Source of the DNA: Eubacterium sp. CAG:786 | GTDB taxonomy: Bacteria; Bacillota; Clostridia; Oscillospirales; Ruminococcaceae | Assembly (NCBI GenBank): GCA_000432175.1 | Contig: HF989385.1 | Location: 1,010-7,524 of the forward strand | Length of the DNA: 6,515 nucleotides | Reading direction: 5' to 3' | In this document: one piece after another, positions 1 through 6,276 of the stretch | Layout: every line of letters begins with the position of its first letter | Numbering within the stretch: the stretch's first letter is position 1 | Program-made: the position numbers and the translations under genes | The notes under the pieces: generated by a model | What the model was told of the DNA's origin: nothing | Databases searched by the model: none | Seen by the model: only the letters and a program-made list of their open reading frames with translations

Positions 1-651
1 ACTCTTTCCTTTTATCGTGTGTTCCTCTAACCGCTCAGGACGCATTTTTATTGGAACCCGCGCTGCAGGAACGTGTTCTGAACCGAACAGCCCGTTCCAC
101 CATTCATCAGTTTTTTGAGTGTAATGCTCTGAGATTATCTCTGCGTACGGGTTTATTTCGTGTATCTCATTACAGAGCGATCCGATTTGCTCAAGTTCTG
201 CGTTTTCTGTTTTTGAAAGAACCACCACCGGTGCGTTTCGTATCTGGTCACAGTATATTGCGCTGTTCGCTCCTGCGATAAATCCGGCAGGGGACACTAT
301 AGTTATCGGCTTTGCAAGGGAAATGCCGCCATAGCACAGCTTTCGCAGAGAATTGATCACGGAGCCAAGCTCGGCAGCGCCGGTCGGCTCTATGACAAGG
401 TACTCCGGATCGAGCGTTGCGGAAACCGTAAGCACGGAATTCACAAAGCTGTCCTTCATGGTGCAGCATACGCAGCCTTCCATGAACTCAAGCACTTCTA
501 TGCCGCTTCCGGAAACCGCATTGGAATCCAATGCAGCACTGCCGAATTCGTTTTCCATGACAACAATATTCTTTCCGGTACGTCTGATGAGTTCCTTGAT
601 AAATGTTGTTTTTCCCGCTCCGAGGAACCCGGAAATGACAAGTATTTTCAC
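1..651 (-). CDS. COG0523 (CobW/HypB/UreG-like) GTPase, partial, C-terminus beyond window
   Basis: The reading frame is open for 217 codons and runs off the left edge, so the C-terminal domain is not seen. It starts at GTG (651-649), five bases after a strong AAAGGAG (657-663). Visible motifs are the P-loop GFLGAGKTT (residues 8-16), ENEFG (33-37), the metal-binding GCVCC of this family (59-63) and IEPTG (87-91), the equivalent of the Walker B/G3 region. The usual guanine-specificity NKxD is replaced by SKTE (146-149), and the position of the common VDA motif reads VSPAGF. COG0523 proteins are cytosolic GTPases that deliver or insert metals, zinc or cobalt in studied cases. The gene lies 78 bases after a zinc-dependent alcohol dehydrogenase, separated by a hairpin. 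Family assignment is firm. The metal and client protein are unknown. From memory, related clostridial proteins also have a degenerate G4 motif. Confidence 0.9.
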   Translation of the reverse strand, partial: MKILVISGFLGAGKTTFIKELIRRTGKNIVVMENEFGSAALDSNAVSGSGIEVLEFMEGCVCCTMKDSFVNSVLTVSATLDPEYLVIEPTGAAELGSVINSLRKLCYGGISLAKPITIVSPAGFIAGANSAIYCDQIRNAPVVVLSKTENAELEQIGSLCNEIHEINPYAEIISEHYTQKTDEWWNGLFGSEHVPAARVPIKMRPERLEEHTIKGKS

Positions 652-670
652 GTTTACTCCTTTAGATATA

Positions 671-701
671 CTTTAAGCCGGGAATTACTCCCGGCTTAAA
701 G
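671..701 (-). terminator. 13-bp perfect hairpin between adh and the COG0523 gene
   Basis: CTTTAAGCCGGGA (671-683) and TCCCGGCTTAAAG (689-701) are exact reverse complements around a 5-base loop. The hairpin lies 29 bases after the adh stop and ends 7 bases before the Shine-Dalgarno of the COG0523 gene. No run of T follows it in the minus direction (TATATCTAAAGG), so it is not a textbook intrinsic terminator. It could be a weak terminator/attenuator or an intercistronic RNA-stabilising or processing stem. Confidence 0.5.
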
Positions 702-729
702 CTGAAGGTACATCTATTGAAAAAGTCCG

Positions 730-1791
730 TCAGTCTGCGAACTTTACAACAGGCTTGATAAGATCTGCGGGCTTGTCTTTCATGATCTGGAGCGCCTCCG
801 GAACATGGTCCCAGCCCTCGTAAATGTGCGTGGACAGCAGGCTTACGTCAAGTCTGCCGGAAGATACCAGGGCGCCGAGTTTTTCCATTCTCAGACGTCC
901 GCCAGGCATAAGACCGCCGTTTATCTGCTTGTGACCCATGCCTACACCCCACTCAACACGCGGAATATTGATATAGGTACCGCTGCCGAGGTAATTTACA
1001 CTGCCGATCTTTCCACCGGGCTTGAGCGACTTGACTGCGGATTCAAACGTATCAACAGTACCACCGGCGATTATGACCTTATCGACACCTTTGCCATGAG
1101 TCATTTCGAGAACCTGTTCCTCAATGGTGCCGTCCTTGTAGCTGACGAATTCAGTTGCGCCGTATTTCTTTGCGGCTGCGACGCAGTTGGGTCGTGTGCC
1201 GACTGCGATTATCCTGGAAGCGCCGCGAAGATTAGCGCCTGCAACGGACATAAGGCCTACCGGGCCGATACCGATTACAAGCACCTCGTCGCCGAATTGA
1301 ACATCGGCCAGTTCCACGCCGTGAAATCCAGTGGGAACCATGTCGGACAGCATGCAGGCGTCCACAACGTTTATGGTTTCAGGCAGAAGCGCGAGGTTTC
1401 CGTCTGCGTCGTTCACATGAAAGTATTCAGAGAAAACGCCGTCCTTGAAATTTGAGAACTTCCAGCCTGCAAGCATTCCACCGGAGTGCATTGCGTATCC
1501 TGCCTGCGCTTCAAGCGAGTTCCAGTCAGGGGTTATAGCAGGGACGAGAACGCGGTCGCCGGGCTTGAAATCCTTGACGAGAGAGCCGACCTCGACAACT
1601 TCAGCACAGCATTCATGACCGAGTATCATGTTGTGCCTGTCGCCTACGGCGCCCTCCCAGACGGTGTGAACGTCAGAGGTGCAGATGGCGATCGCCAGCG
1701 GCTTGCATATTGCGTCCAGCGGTCCACAGACGGGGACGTCCTTTTCAACCCAGCCTACCTCGCCGATTTTGAGCATTGCGTAACCTTTCAT
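730..1791 (-). CDS. adh: NADP-dependent secondary alcohol dehydrogenase (zinc-dependent MDR family)
   Basis: A 353-residue medium-chain dehydrogenase/reductase, the length of the Clostridium beijerinckii and Thermoanaerobacter enzymes (about 351-352), which it resembles along its whole length. It should interconvert secondary alcohols and ketones, and also reduce aldehydes, with NADP(H) in the cytosol. Catalytic zinc ligands fall at the same positions as in that family: Cys37, His59 (in GHE, with Glu60) and Asp150. The Rossmann motif GIGPVG is at 174-179. Gly198, Thr199, Arg200 and Tyr218 occupy the NADP phosphate-binding positions (Ser199 in the Thermoanaerobacter enzyme). The four-cysteine structural-zinc lobe is absent, as in this subfamily. 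The start MKGYAM (ATG at 1791) is chosen by homology and by AAAGGAAG (1799-1806) at good spacing. A GTG at 1821 would add 10 residues. It has its own promoter and ends before a hairpin. Confidence 0.95.
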   Translation of the reverse strand: MKGYAMLKIGEVGWVEKDVPVCGPLDAICKPLAIAICTSDVHTVWEGAVGDRHNMILGHECCAEVVEVGSLVKDFKPGDRVLVPAITPDWNSLEAQAGYAMHSGGMLAGWKFSNFKDGVFSEYFHVNDADGNLALLPETINVVDACMLSDMVPTGFHGVELADVQFGDEVLVIGIGPVGLMSVAGANLRGASRIIAVGTRPNCVAAAKKYGATEFVSYKDGTIEEQVLEMTHGKGVDKVIIAGGTVDTFESAVKSLKPGGKIGSVNYLGSGTYINIPRVEWGVGMGHKQINGGLMPGGRLRMEKLGALVSSGRLDVSLLSTHIYEGWDHVPEALQIMKDKPADLIKPVVKFAD

Positions 1792-1845
1792 GTGCAAACT
1801 TCCTTTCGAAAACGTATTCACAAGTAACCTTTGAGTTACGTCTTG

Positions 1846-1874
1846 ATTATATACCTTTTTGTAACGTTTGTCAA
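1846..1874 (-). promoter_or_regulatory. Consensus sigma-A promoter for adh
   Basis: On the minus strand TTGACA (1869-1874) and TATAAT (1846-1851) are separated by exactly 17 bases, a perfect match to the vegetative consensus. Transcription would start near 1839, about 48 bases before the adh ATG. The promoter begins about 30 bases after the deoC stop, so adh can be expressed independently of gntR-deoC. GTAAC/GTTAC pentamers occur in the spacer (1861-1865) and just after the -10 box (1824-1828 and 1835-1839), a possible operator. Confidence 0.85.
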
Positions 1875-1903
1875 CAGGGAGTTCGCAATATCAGACGAAT
1901 TCG

Positions 1904-2575
1904 TTAATATTCGCCAAGAAGAAGCTTCGCAGAATGTACACTTTCGCCAAATCTGCAGCAACCTGCACAATACATGCTGTATGCTGTTTCAATATCCTTT
2001 ATACCGCCGGCAGCCTTGATTTTTATGTTGCCCCTTACAGAAGCCTTCATAAGCTGGATATGGCGCAGTTCCGTCGGTTGACTGTGCCAGCCGGTGCCGC
2101 TCTTGACGAATGCCGCTCCTGACTGCTCGGACAGTTCACAGCCACGTTTTATCTGAGCGTCAGTCAGGTTGTTCACTTCAAGAATGACCTTTAAAGGAAC
2201 CTTTCCGCAAAGCCGGGTGAGTGCGCTGATTTCTTCGATTATGAGTTCCTCTCTTCCGGATTTGAGCCACGACTGATTTATCACCATATCAAGTTCACCG
2301 CAGCCGTATTTCAGCAGGCGTTCCGCAATGAACAGCTTTGTGTCTGTTTCCTCGCAGCCTGAGGGAAACCCAACCACGCCGCCGACTGTGATCCCGGTGC
2401 CATCCATCATGGAACAGAGAAGTTCCGTATTTGCCGGCATTGCGAATACCGCTGCGCAGTTCAGCCGTACTGCCATCTCCGCCATCTCTCCGAGTTCCTC
2501 TGCGGTGTTGTCCGCTCTCACGCAGCTAAGGTCGATCATTTCCGGCAGCTGCTTCCGGAATTCATCAATGTTCAT
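1904..2575 (-). CDS. deoC: Deoxyribose-phosphate aldolase family protein (divergent DeoC)
   Basis: A 223-residue class I aldolase of the DeoC family, the usual length. The classical enzyme cleaves 2-deoxyribose 5-phosphate to glyceraldehyde 3-phosphate and acetaldehyde in deoxynucleoside catabolism. The expected blocks are present in order: GFPSG (69-73), DMVIN (96-100) with the catalytic-dyad aspartate Asp96, LKVILE (128-133), FVKSGTGW (156-163) with the Schiff-base Lys158, KAAGGI (187-192) with Lys187, and the phosphate-site GCCRFGES (205-212). It departs from the classical enzyme near the N-terminus, where the DHTLLKP-like block reads IDLSCVRADNT and the VCVNP block reads VFAMPA. The substrate could therefore differ from deoxyribose 5-phosphate. 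The ATG follows GGAGG (2582-2586) by six bases, and the gene begins 27 bases after gntR, so the two form an operon. Confidence 0.85.
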   Translation of the reverse strand: MNIDEFRKQLPEMIDLSCVRADNTAEELGEMAEMAVRLNCAAVFAMPANTELLCSMMDGTGITVGGVVGFPSGCEETDTKLFIAERLLKYGCGELDMVINQSWLKSGREELIIEEISALTRLCGKVPLKVILEVNNLTDAQIKRGCELSEQSGAAFVKSGTGWHSQPTELRHIQLMKASVRGNIKIKAAGGIKDIETAYSMYCAGCCRFGESVHSAKLLLGEY

Positions 2576-2602
2576 ATCCAGCCTCCGAACATATTCTAAA
2601 CA

Positions 2603-3319
2603 TCACTTGTTTCTTCCTTCAGTTGTTATCTTCACCTTATATTTGTTTGCCAGCACGCGAACTTTATCCACACAAAGCGGAGTTTTATCCCTGCCGTAGC
2701 AAATGCGTTCCACGATAAGAATAGGCGAGCCGGTCGGAACGTCCAGTATCTGTGCTTCAGAAAAATCGCAGGCTGCTGCAAAAATCGTATCGCTGGTGCT
2801 GCATATCTCAAAGCCGTATTTTTCTTCAAGAAAACTGTACAGCCCGACAAAATCCGAGGAATTATCCAGACCCGGCACCAGCCGTTCCGGAATATGGTTG
2901 ACCATAATGCAAACCGGCACACCGTCGGCAGTCTGGACGCGCTGCACACGCACTACGTTTTCTCCCGGAGCGAGACCAAGCTGCGAAGCGATCTCCTCGG
3001 GCGGCTGAATTCTGTCTATGTAGCGGCTTTTGGTTTCGACCTTGTAGCCGCGCTTCCGGAGCGATTCTGTAACGCTGGTGACGCCGTTGAAGCTCTGCGG
3101 GGTCTTGCTGTCAAGCACCATCGTGCCGCGCCCCTGCTTTATCTCCACAAGCTGTTCGTCCGCAAGAAGCTTCATCGCCTTACGGACCGTAGTGCGGCTT
3201 ACTCCGAAAAGCTGTTCAAGTTCCGGTTCTGTCGGAATAAAACTGCCGGAGGAATACGAACCTCTTTCGATGTCGGCTTTTATTTTTTTGTATAATTGTC
3301 TGTATGCAGGCTGATTCAT
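2603..3319 (-). CDS. GntR/HutC-subfamily transcriptional regulator (wHTH plus UTRA domain)
   Basis: A 238-residue one-component regulator, typical for the HutC subfamily. The N-terminal winged helix-turn-helix spans about residues 4-70, with the hallmark IPTEPELEQLFGVSRTTVRKA (28-48) and the wing KQGRGTMV (61-68). The remainder (about 85-232) matches the UTRA effector-binding fold, for example GENVVRVQRV, PVCIMVNHIP and a late SPILIVER strand. Such proteins usually act as repressors released by a small sugar or amino-acid metabolite. The start is ATG 3319, eight bases after AAAGGA (3328-3333). An in-frame ATG at 3349 is rejected because it lies upstream of the predicted transcription start (about 3345). 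It leads the operon with deoC and probably controls itself, deoC and perhaps adh. The ligand cannot be read from the sequence. Confidence 0.92.
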   Translation of the reverse strand: MNQPAYRQLYKKIKADIERGSYSSGSFIPTEPELEQLFGVSRTTVRKAMKLLADEQLVEIKQGRGTMVLDSKTPQSFNGVTSVTESLRKRGYKVETKSRYIDRIQPPEEIASQLGLAPGENVVRVQRVQTADGVPVCIMVNHIPERLVPGLDNSSDFVGLYSFLEEKYGFEICSTSDTIFAAACDFSEAQILDVPTGSPILIVERICYGRDKTPLCVDKVRVLANKYKVKITTEGRNK

Positions 3320-3351
3320 TACATCATTCCTTTCTCTTTGGTCATACATTG

Positions 3352-3380
3352 ATTATACCACAAATTTGTTTGTTATTCAA
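3352..3380 (-). promoter_or_regulatory. Sigma-A promoter for gntR-deoC
   Basis: On the minus strand TTGAAT (3375-3380) and TATAAT (3352-3357) are separated by 17 bases. The predicted start near 3345 leaves a leader of about 25 bases before the Shine-Dalgarno and the chosen ATG at 3319. Confidence 0.75.
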
Positions 3381-3388
3381 GTGAATAA
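3373..3388. promoter_or_regulatory. Candidate operator: perfect inverted repeat over the -35 box
   Basis: TTATTCA-AG-TGAATAA is an exact 7-bp inverted repeat with a 2-base centre. It covers the whole -35 element of the gntR promoter, a usual place for a repressor site. The dimeric GntR product is the obvious candidate to bind it. It does not match the GT-N-TA-N-AC pattern often quoted for GntR-type sites, so the assignment is inference. A single half-site TATTCA followed by CAAGT occurs in the adh leader (1815-1825). Confidence 0.5.
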
Positions 3389-3584
3389 TCCCGTAAACGT
3401 GGTCATATCGCCGCCAATGGTCGGGATTTCTCTGTCCGCAAAGTCGATATCTGCACCGATGGCATAGTTTCCCAACCACATATCGGGCGTCTGCATTACG
3501 CTTCACGATATCGTCCGCGGTTTCAATGAGAGTATAGATCCGACGTGTATTATATGCCGCCGCTTCTGAAGCGATACCTTTACC
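3377..3584 (-). pseudogene. Possible decayed gene remnant, frame-shifted, family not recognised
   Basis: The stretch between uvrA and gntR has no intact gene. Two adjoining minus-strand segments look like natural protein but lie in different frames. The first (3584 to about 3505) contains GIASEAAAYNTRRIYTLIE and then TADDIV. The second (3496-3377, 39 codons, ATG to TGA) contains MQTPDMWLGNYAIGAD and ends TIGGDMTTFTGLFT. A third frame upstream (about 3640-3590) includes HDIPQELLSKQAPTAEV before the first segment. Single-base losses could join the three into one C-terminal fragment. I do not recognise the family. The second segment ends inside the gntR -35 box. The alternative is a non-coding spacer with chance open frames. 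Confidence 0.3.
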
Positions 3585-3729
3585 TCAGCCGTCGGCGCTT
3601 GCTTACTCAAAAGTTCCTGCGGAATATCATGTCGGACAGCCCCGCTTCCGGACTTAGACCCGGTAAGGGAATACGGGACGAGCTGCTTGCAGTCCCGGAG
3701 GACGACAAAGAATTCCAGCAGACAGACTA

Positions 3730-3755
3730 CCGCATTTATTATTGCGGAAATCCGC
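3730..3755 (-). terminator. Weak hairpin after the UvrA paralogue
   Basis: Immediately after the uvrA-like stop, minus-strand GCGGATTTCCGC can fold on itself (3744-3755), or CCGCA can pair with TGCGG (3743-3747 with 3730-3734) across an 8-base AT-rich loop. The two folds exclude each other. No T run follows, so termination here is only a possibility. Confidence 0.25.
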
Positions 3756-6230
3756 TCAGAGGTACCGTCCGGTAATGCTGTTTTCATTGATCTTTATTTC
3801 CTGCGGGGTTCCGGTCGCAACGATCGTCCCTCCGCTTTCACCGCCACCGGGTCCCATGTCGATAACATAGTCCGCATTGCGGATAACATCAAGGTCGTGC
3901 TCAATGACAACTACGGTCGCGCCGTTGCTTATCAGCGCCTCAAAAACGCCGAGAAGCACCTGCACGTCCAGTGGGTGCAGCCCGATAGACGGCTCGTCAA
4001 AGATGAACACGGAATCCGTCTGCGTTTTGCCGATCTCACTCGCAAGCTTCAGGCGCTGCGCTTCGCCACCGGAAAGGCTGGGAGTTTCCTCACCGAGAGT
4101 GAGATATCCAAGTCCAAGCTGACGGAGAATATTCAGCTTCTGACTGACGGTTTTCATTTCCTTGCAGAACTCTATCGCGGAATTTATATCCATATCCATA
4201 AGTTCCGGCAGCGAAGCGGACTGTCCGACCTTATTCGTCAACTTCACATCACGGGCGTCCCTTGCGTACCGGGAGCCACGGCAGTCAGGACAGGGAATAT
4301 TGACATCAGGCAGGAACTGCACGTCAAGGCTGACTACTCCTGTGCCGTCGCAGCCGGGGCAGCGCAGGGAGCCGGTATTATAAGAAAAATCGCTCGCTTT
4401 ATAGCCCTTTACCTTTGCGTCCGCTGTTTTTGCATACATCTTGCGCATTTCATCATGTACGCCTGCATAAGTAGCCACGGTGGAGCGAACGTTTATCCCG
4501 ATGGGCGTGGCGTCGATGAGCTTGATATGTTGTATTCCCTCCGCAGTAATACCCCGGATATGAGCCGGAAGCGCCCTGCCCTCGATTTTCGCTCCCAATG
4601 CCGGGACAAGGCTTTCAAGCACCATAGTTGTCTTTCCGGAACCGGAAACGCCCGTGACGACAGTCAGCCGCCCTTTAGGAAAGCTCACATCGAGCGGTTT
4701 CACAGTGTGTATCCGCGCGGTGGAAAGCTGGATAGCGCCGTAAGAAAACAGCTCCTGCGCTGACGTATGCGAACGCTTTGTTTCTGCCCTTCCGGAAAGA
4801 AACGGTCCTATCCGGGAGGAAGGATTATCTATAATTGTCGGTATCGTTCCTTCCGCAATGACGTAGCCGCCCTTTGCACCGGATTCCGGACCCATTTCAA
4901 CTATCCAGTCGGCTTCTTTCAGTATCTGAGTATCGTGGTCAACTAAAATTACGGAATTTCCATCCGCAACAAGGTCATGCATAACTCCGGTAAGTCCCAC
5001 GATGTTAGAGGGGTGCAGACCGATGGACGGCTCATCCAGCACATAAAGCACCCCCGTAGTGCGGTTGCGGACGGCACGGGCAAGCTGCATTCTCTGGCGC
5101 TCTCCGGTAGACAGTGTGGCAGCAGAGCGGTCGAGGGTCAGATAGCCCAGACCTAAGTCCATAAGCCGTTTTGCCGTGCTCTCAAATGATTCGCAGATAC
5201 TCTCTGCCATCGGACGCATTTCGTCAGGCAGGCTTTCCGGAACTCCGCGAACCCAGTCCACCAATTCGGATAGAGTCATTGTGCAGGCTTCGTCCAGCGA
5301 TATTCCGCGAAGCTTCGGTGCGCGTGCGGCAGCTGACAGCCGCGTTCCGTGGCACTCAGGACAGATATCCTCCTTCAGGAATTTTTCCACACGCTTCATG
5401 CCCTTTTCGTCCTTGACCTTGGAAAGAGCGTTTTCCACGGTGTAAACTGCGTTATAGTAGGTAAAATCCAGCTCCCCAGCCTGATTGGAGTTCTTGGCGT
5501 GGTAAAAGATACGCTTTTTCTCGGCAGAACCATGGTAGACGATTTCCTTTTCCCGCTCGGTCAGTTCCCGGAATGGAACATCAGTGCGCACACCCATTTC
5601 ACGGCAGACATCAGTCATCAGCGACCACATCAGGCTGTTCCACGGCGCGACTGCGCCCTCATCGATACTCAGGGACTCGTCCGGCACCAGGGAATCCATA
5701 TCCACAGTACGGACGCTTCCAGTGCCACCGCATTTCTGGCATGCTCCCTGGGAATTGAATGCAAGTTCTTCAGCGGACGGCGCATAAAAATGCTCACCGC
5801 ATTCCGGGCAGACCAGCTCCTTTCCGGCAGCGACAAGCAAAGACGGCTTTATATAATGCCCATTTGGGCAGCGGTGACTTGCGAGCCGTGAATACATCAG
5901 CCGCAGGCTGTTCAGGAGTTCAGTACCTGTACCGAACGTACTGCGTATTCCCGGTACACCGGGGCGCTGATGGAGCGCCAGCGCAGCGGGAATATACAAA
6001 ACCTCGTCAACGCTTGCTTTGGAAGCCTGAGTCATACGACGGCGCGTGTAGGTAGAGAGCGCCTCCAGATATCGACGGGAGCCCTCGGCATACAACACCC
6101 CCAGCGCCAGTGAGGATTTTCCGGAGCCGGAAACTCCGGCAACGCCGACGATTTTGTTCAGCGGAATATCTACATTGATGTTTTTCAGATTGTGGACTCT
6201 GGCTCCACGAATAAGCATTTTATCTATCAT
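3756..6230 (-). CDS. UvrA-like ABC ATPase, class II (UvrA2-type) without UvrB-binding insert
   Basis: A complete 824-residue UvrA paralogue, against about 940-950 for canonical UvrA. Each half carries an ABC ATPase. Walker A GVSGSGKSS (32-40) and GVSGSGKTT (527-535); signatures LSTGERQR (373-380) and LSGGEAQR (719-726); Walker B/D-loop segments ending DEPSIGLHP in both; switch residues in DHD (about 432) and EHD (777-779). Zinc cysteines appear as CPEC (141/144) with CQKC (164/167), CPEC (290/293), and CPGC (624/627) with CPDC (647/650). Between RLASHRCP and the first zinc pair only about 20 residues remain where canonical UvrA has over 100, so the UvrB-binding domain is missing. Such paralogues bind DNA and are linked to DNA-damage or drug tolerance rather than core excision repair. 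The start at ATG 6230 follows GGTGA (6236-6240). GTG 6242 or ATG 6218 are alternatives. Confidence 0.93.
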   Translation of the reverse strand: MIDKMLIRGARVHNLKNINVDIPLNKIVGVAGVSGSGKSSLALGVLYAEGSRRYLEALSTYTRRRMTQASKASVDEVLYIPAALALHQRPGVPGIRSTFGTGTELLNSLRLMYSRLASHRCPNGHYIKPSLLVAAGKELVCPECGEHFYAPSAEELAFNSQGACQKCGGTGSVRTVDMDSLVPDESLSIDEGAVAPWNSLMWSLMTDVCREMGVRTDVPFRELTEREKEIVYHGSAEKKRIFYHAKNSNQAGELDFTYYNAVYTVENALSKVKDEKGMKRVEKFLKEDICPECHGTRLSAAARAPKLRGISLDEACTMTLSELVDWVRGVPESLPDEMRPMAESICESFESTAKRLMDLGLGYLTLDRSAATLSTGERQRMQLARAVRNRTTGVLYVLDEPSIGLHPSNIVGLTGVMHDLVADGNSVILVDHDTQILKEADWIVEMGPESGAKGGYVIAEGTIPTIIDNPSSRIGPFLSGRAETKRSHTSAQELFSYGAIQLSTARIHTVKPLDVSFPKGRLTVVTGVSGSGKTTMVLESLVPALGAKIEGRALPAHIRGITAEGIQHIKLIDATPIGINVRSTVATYAGVHDEMRKMYAKTADAKVKGYKASDFSYNTGSLRCPGCDGTGVVSLDVQFLPDVNIPCPDCRGSRYARDARDVKLTNKVGQSASLPELMDMDINSAIEFCKEMKTVSQKLNILRQLGLGYLTLGEETPSLSGGEAQRLKLASEIGKTQTDSVFIFDEPSIGLHPLDVQVLLGVFEALISNGATVVVIEHDLDVIRNADYVIDMGPGGGESGGTIVATGTPQEIKINENSITGRYL

Positions 6231-6242
6231 TTTTGTCACCAC

Positions 6243-6276
6243 GGGCAGTCCGCGCCCTTTTCCGGATAGCCGGACT
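6243..6276 (-). promoter_or_regulatory. UvrA-paralogue leader with mutually exclusive hairpins
   Basis: In the roughly 90-base leader three stems can form: TCCGG with CCGGA (6261-6265/6270-6274), AGTCCG with CGGACT (6247-6252/6271-6276), and GGGC with GCCC (6243-6246/6254-6257). The first two share bases 6271-6274 and cannot coexist. The last lies next to the Shine-Dalgarno. This could modulate translation, but no known riboswitch or attenuator was recognised. Confidence 0.3.

Noticed and set aside
248..469. 73-codon minus-strand frame
   Set aside because: It is a shifted-frame shadow of the COG0523 gene, whose P-loop and CxCC motifs lie in the frame starting at GTG 651.
805..1455. 216-codon plus-strand frame opposite adh
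   Set aside because: It is a shadow of the dehydrogenase, which is confirmed by its catalytic residues in register.
1789..1821. GTG start at 1821 giving a 363-residue dehydrogenase
   Set aside because: The ten extra residues have no counterpart in the family, and the ATG at 1791 has a better ribosome site and matches the usual N-terminus.
3317..3349. ATG at 3349 as start of the GntR regulator
   Set aside because: It lies upstream of the transcription start expected from the TATAAT at 3352-3357, and the ATG at 3319 has AAAGGA at good spacing.
3503..3787. 94-codon minus-strand frame overlapping the end of the UvrA paralogue
   Set aside because: No convincing ribosome site, overlap with a certain gene in another frame, and no domain recognised. 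Its middle part is mentioned only as a possible piece of a decayed gene.
3687..4763. 358-codon open frame on the plus strand
   Set aside because: It lies opposite the UvrA paralogue, whose zinc and ATPase motifs prove the minus strand is coding. Its own translation shows no recognisable domain and no convincing ribosome site.
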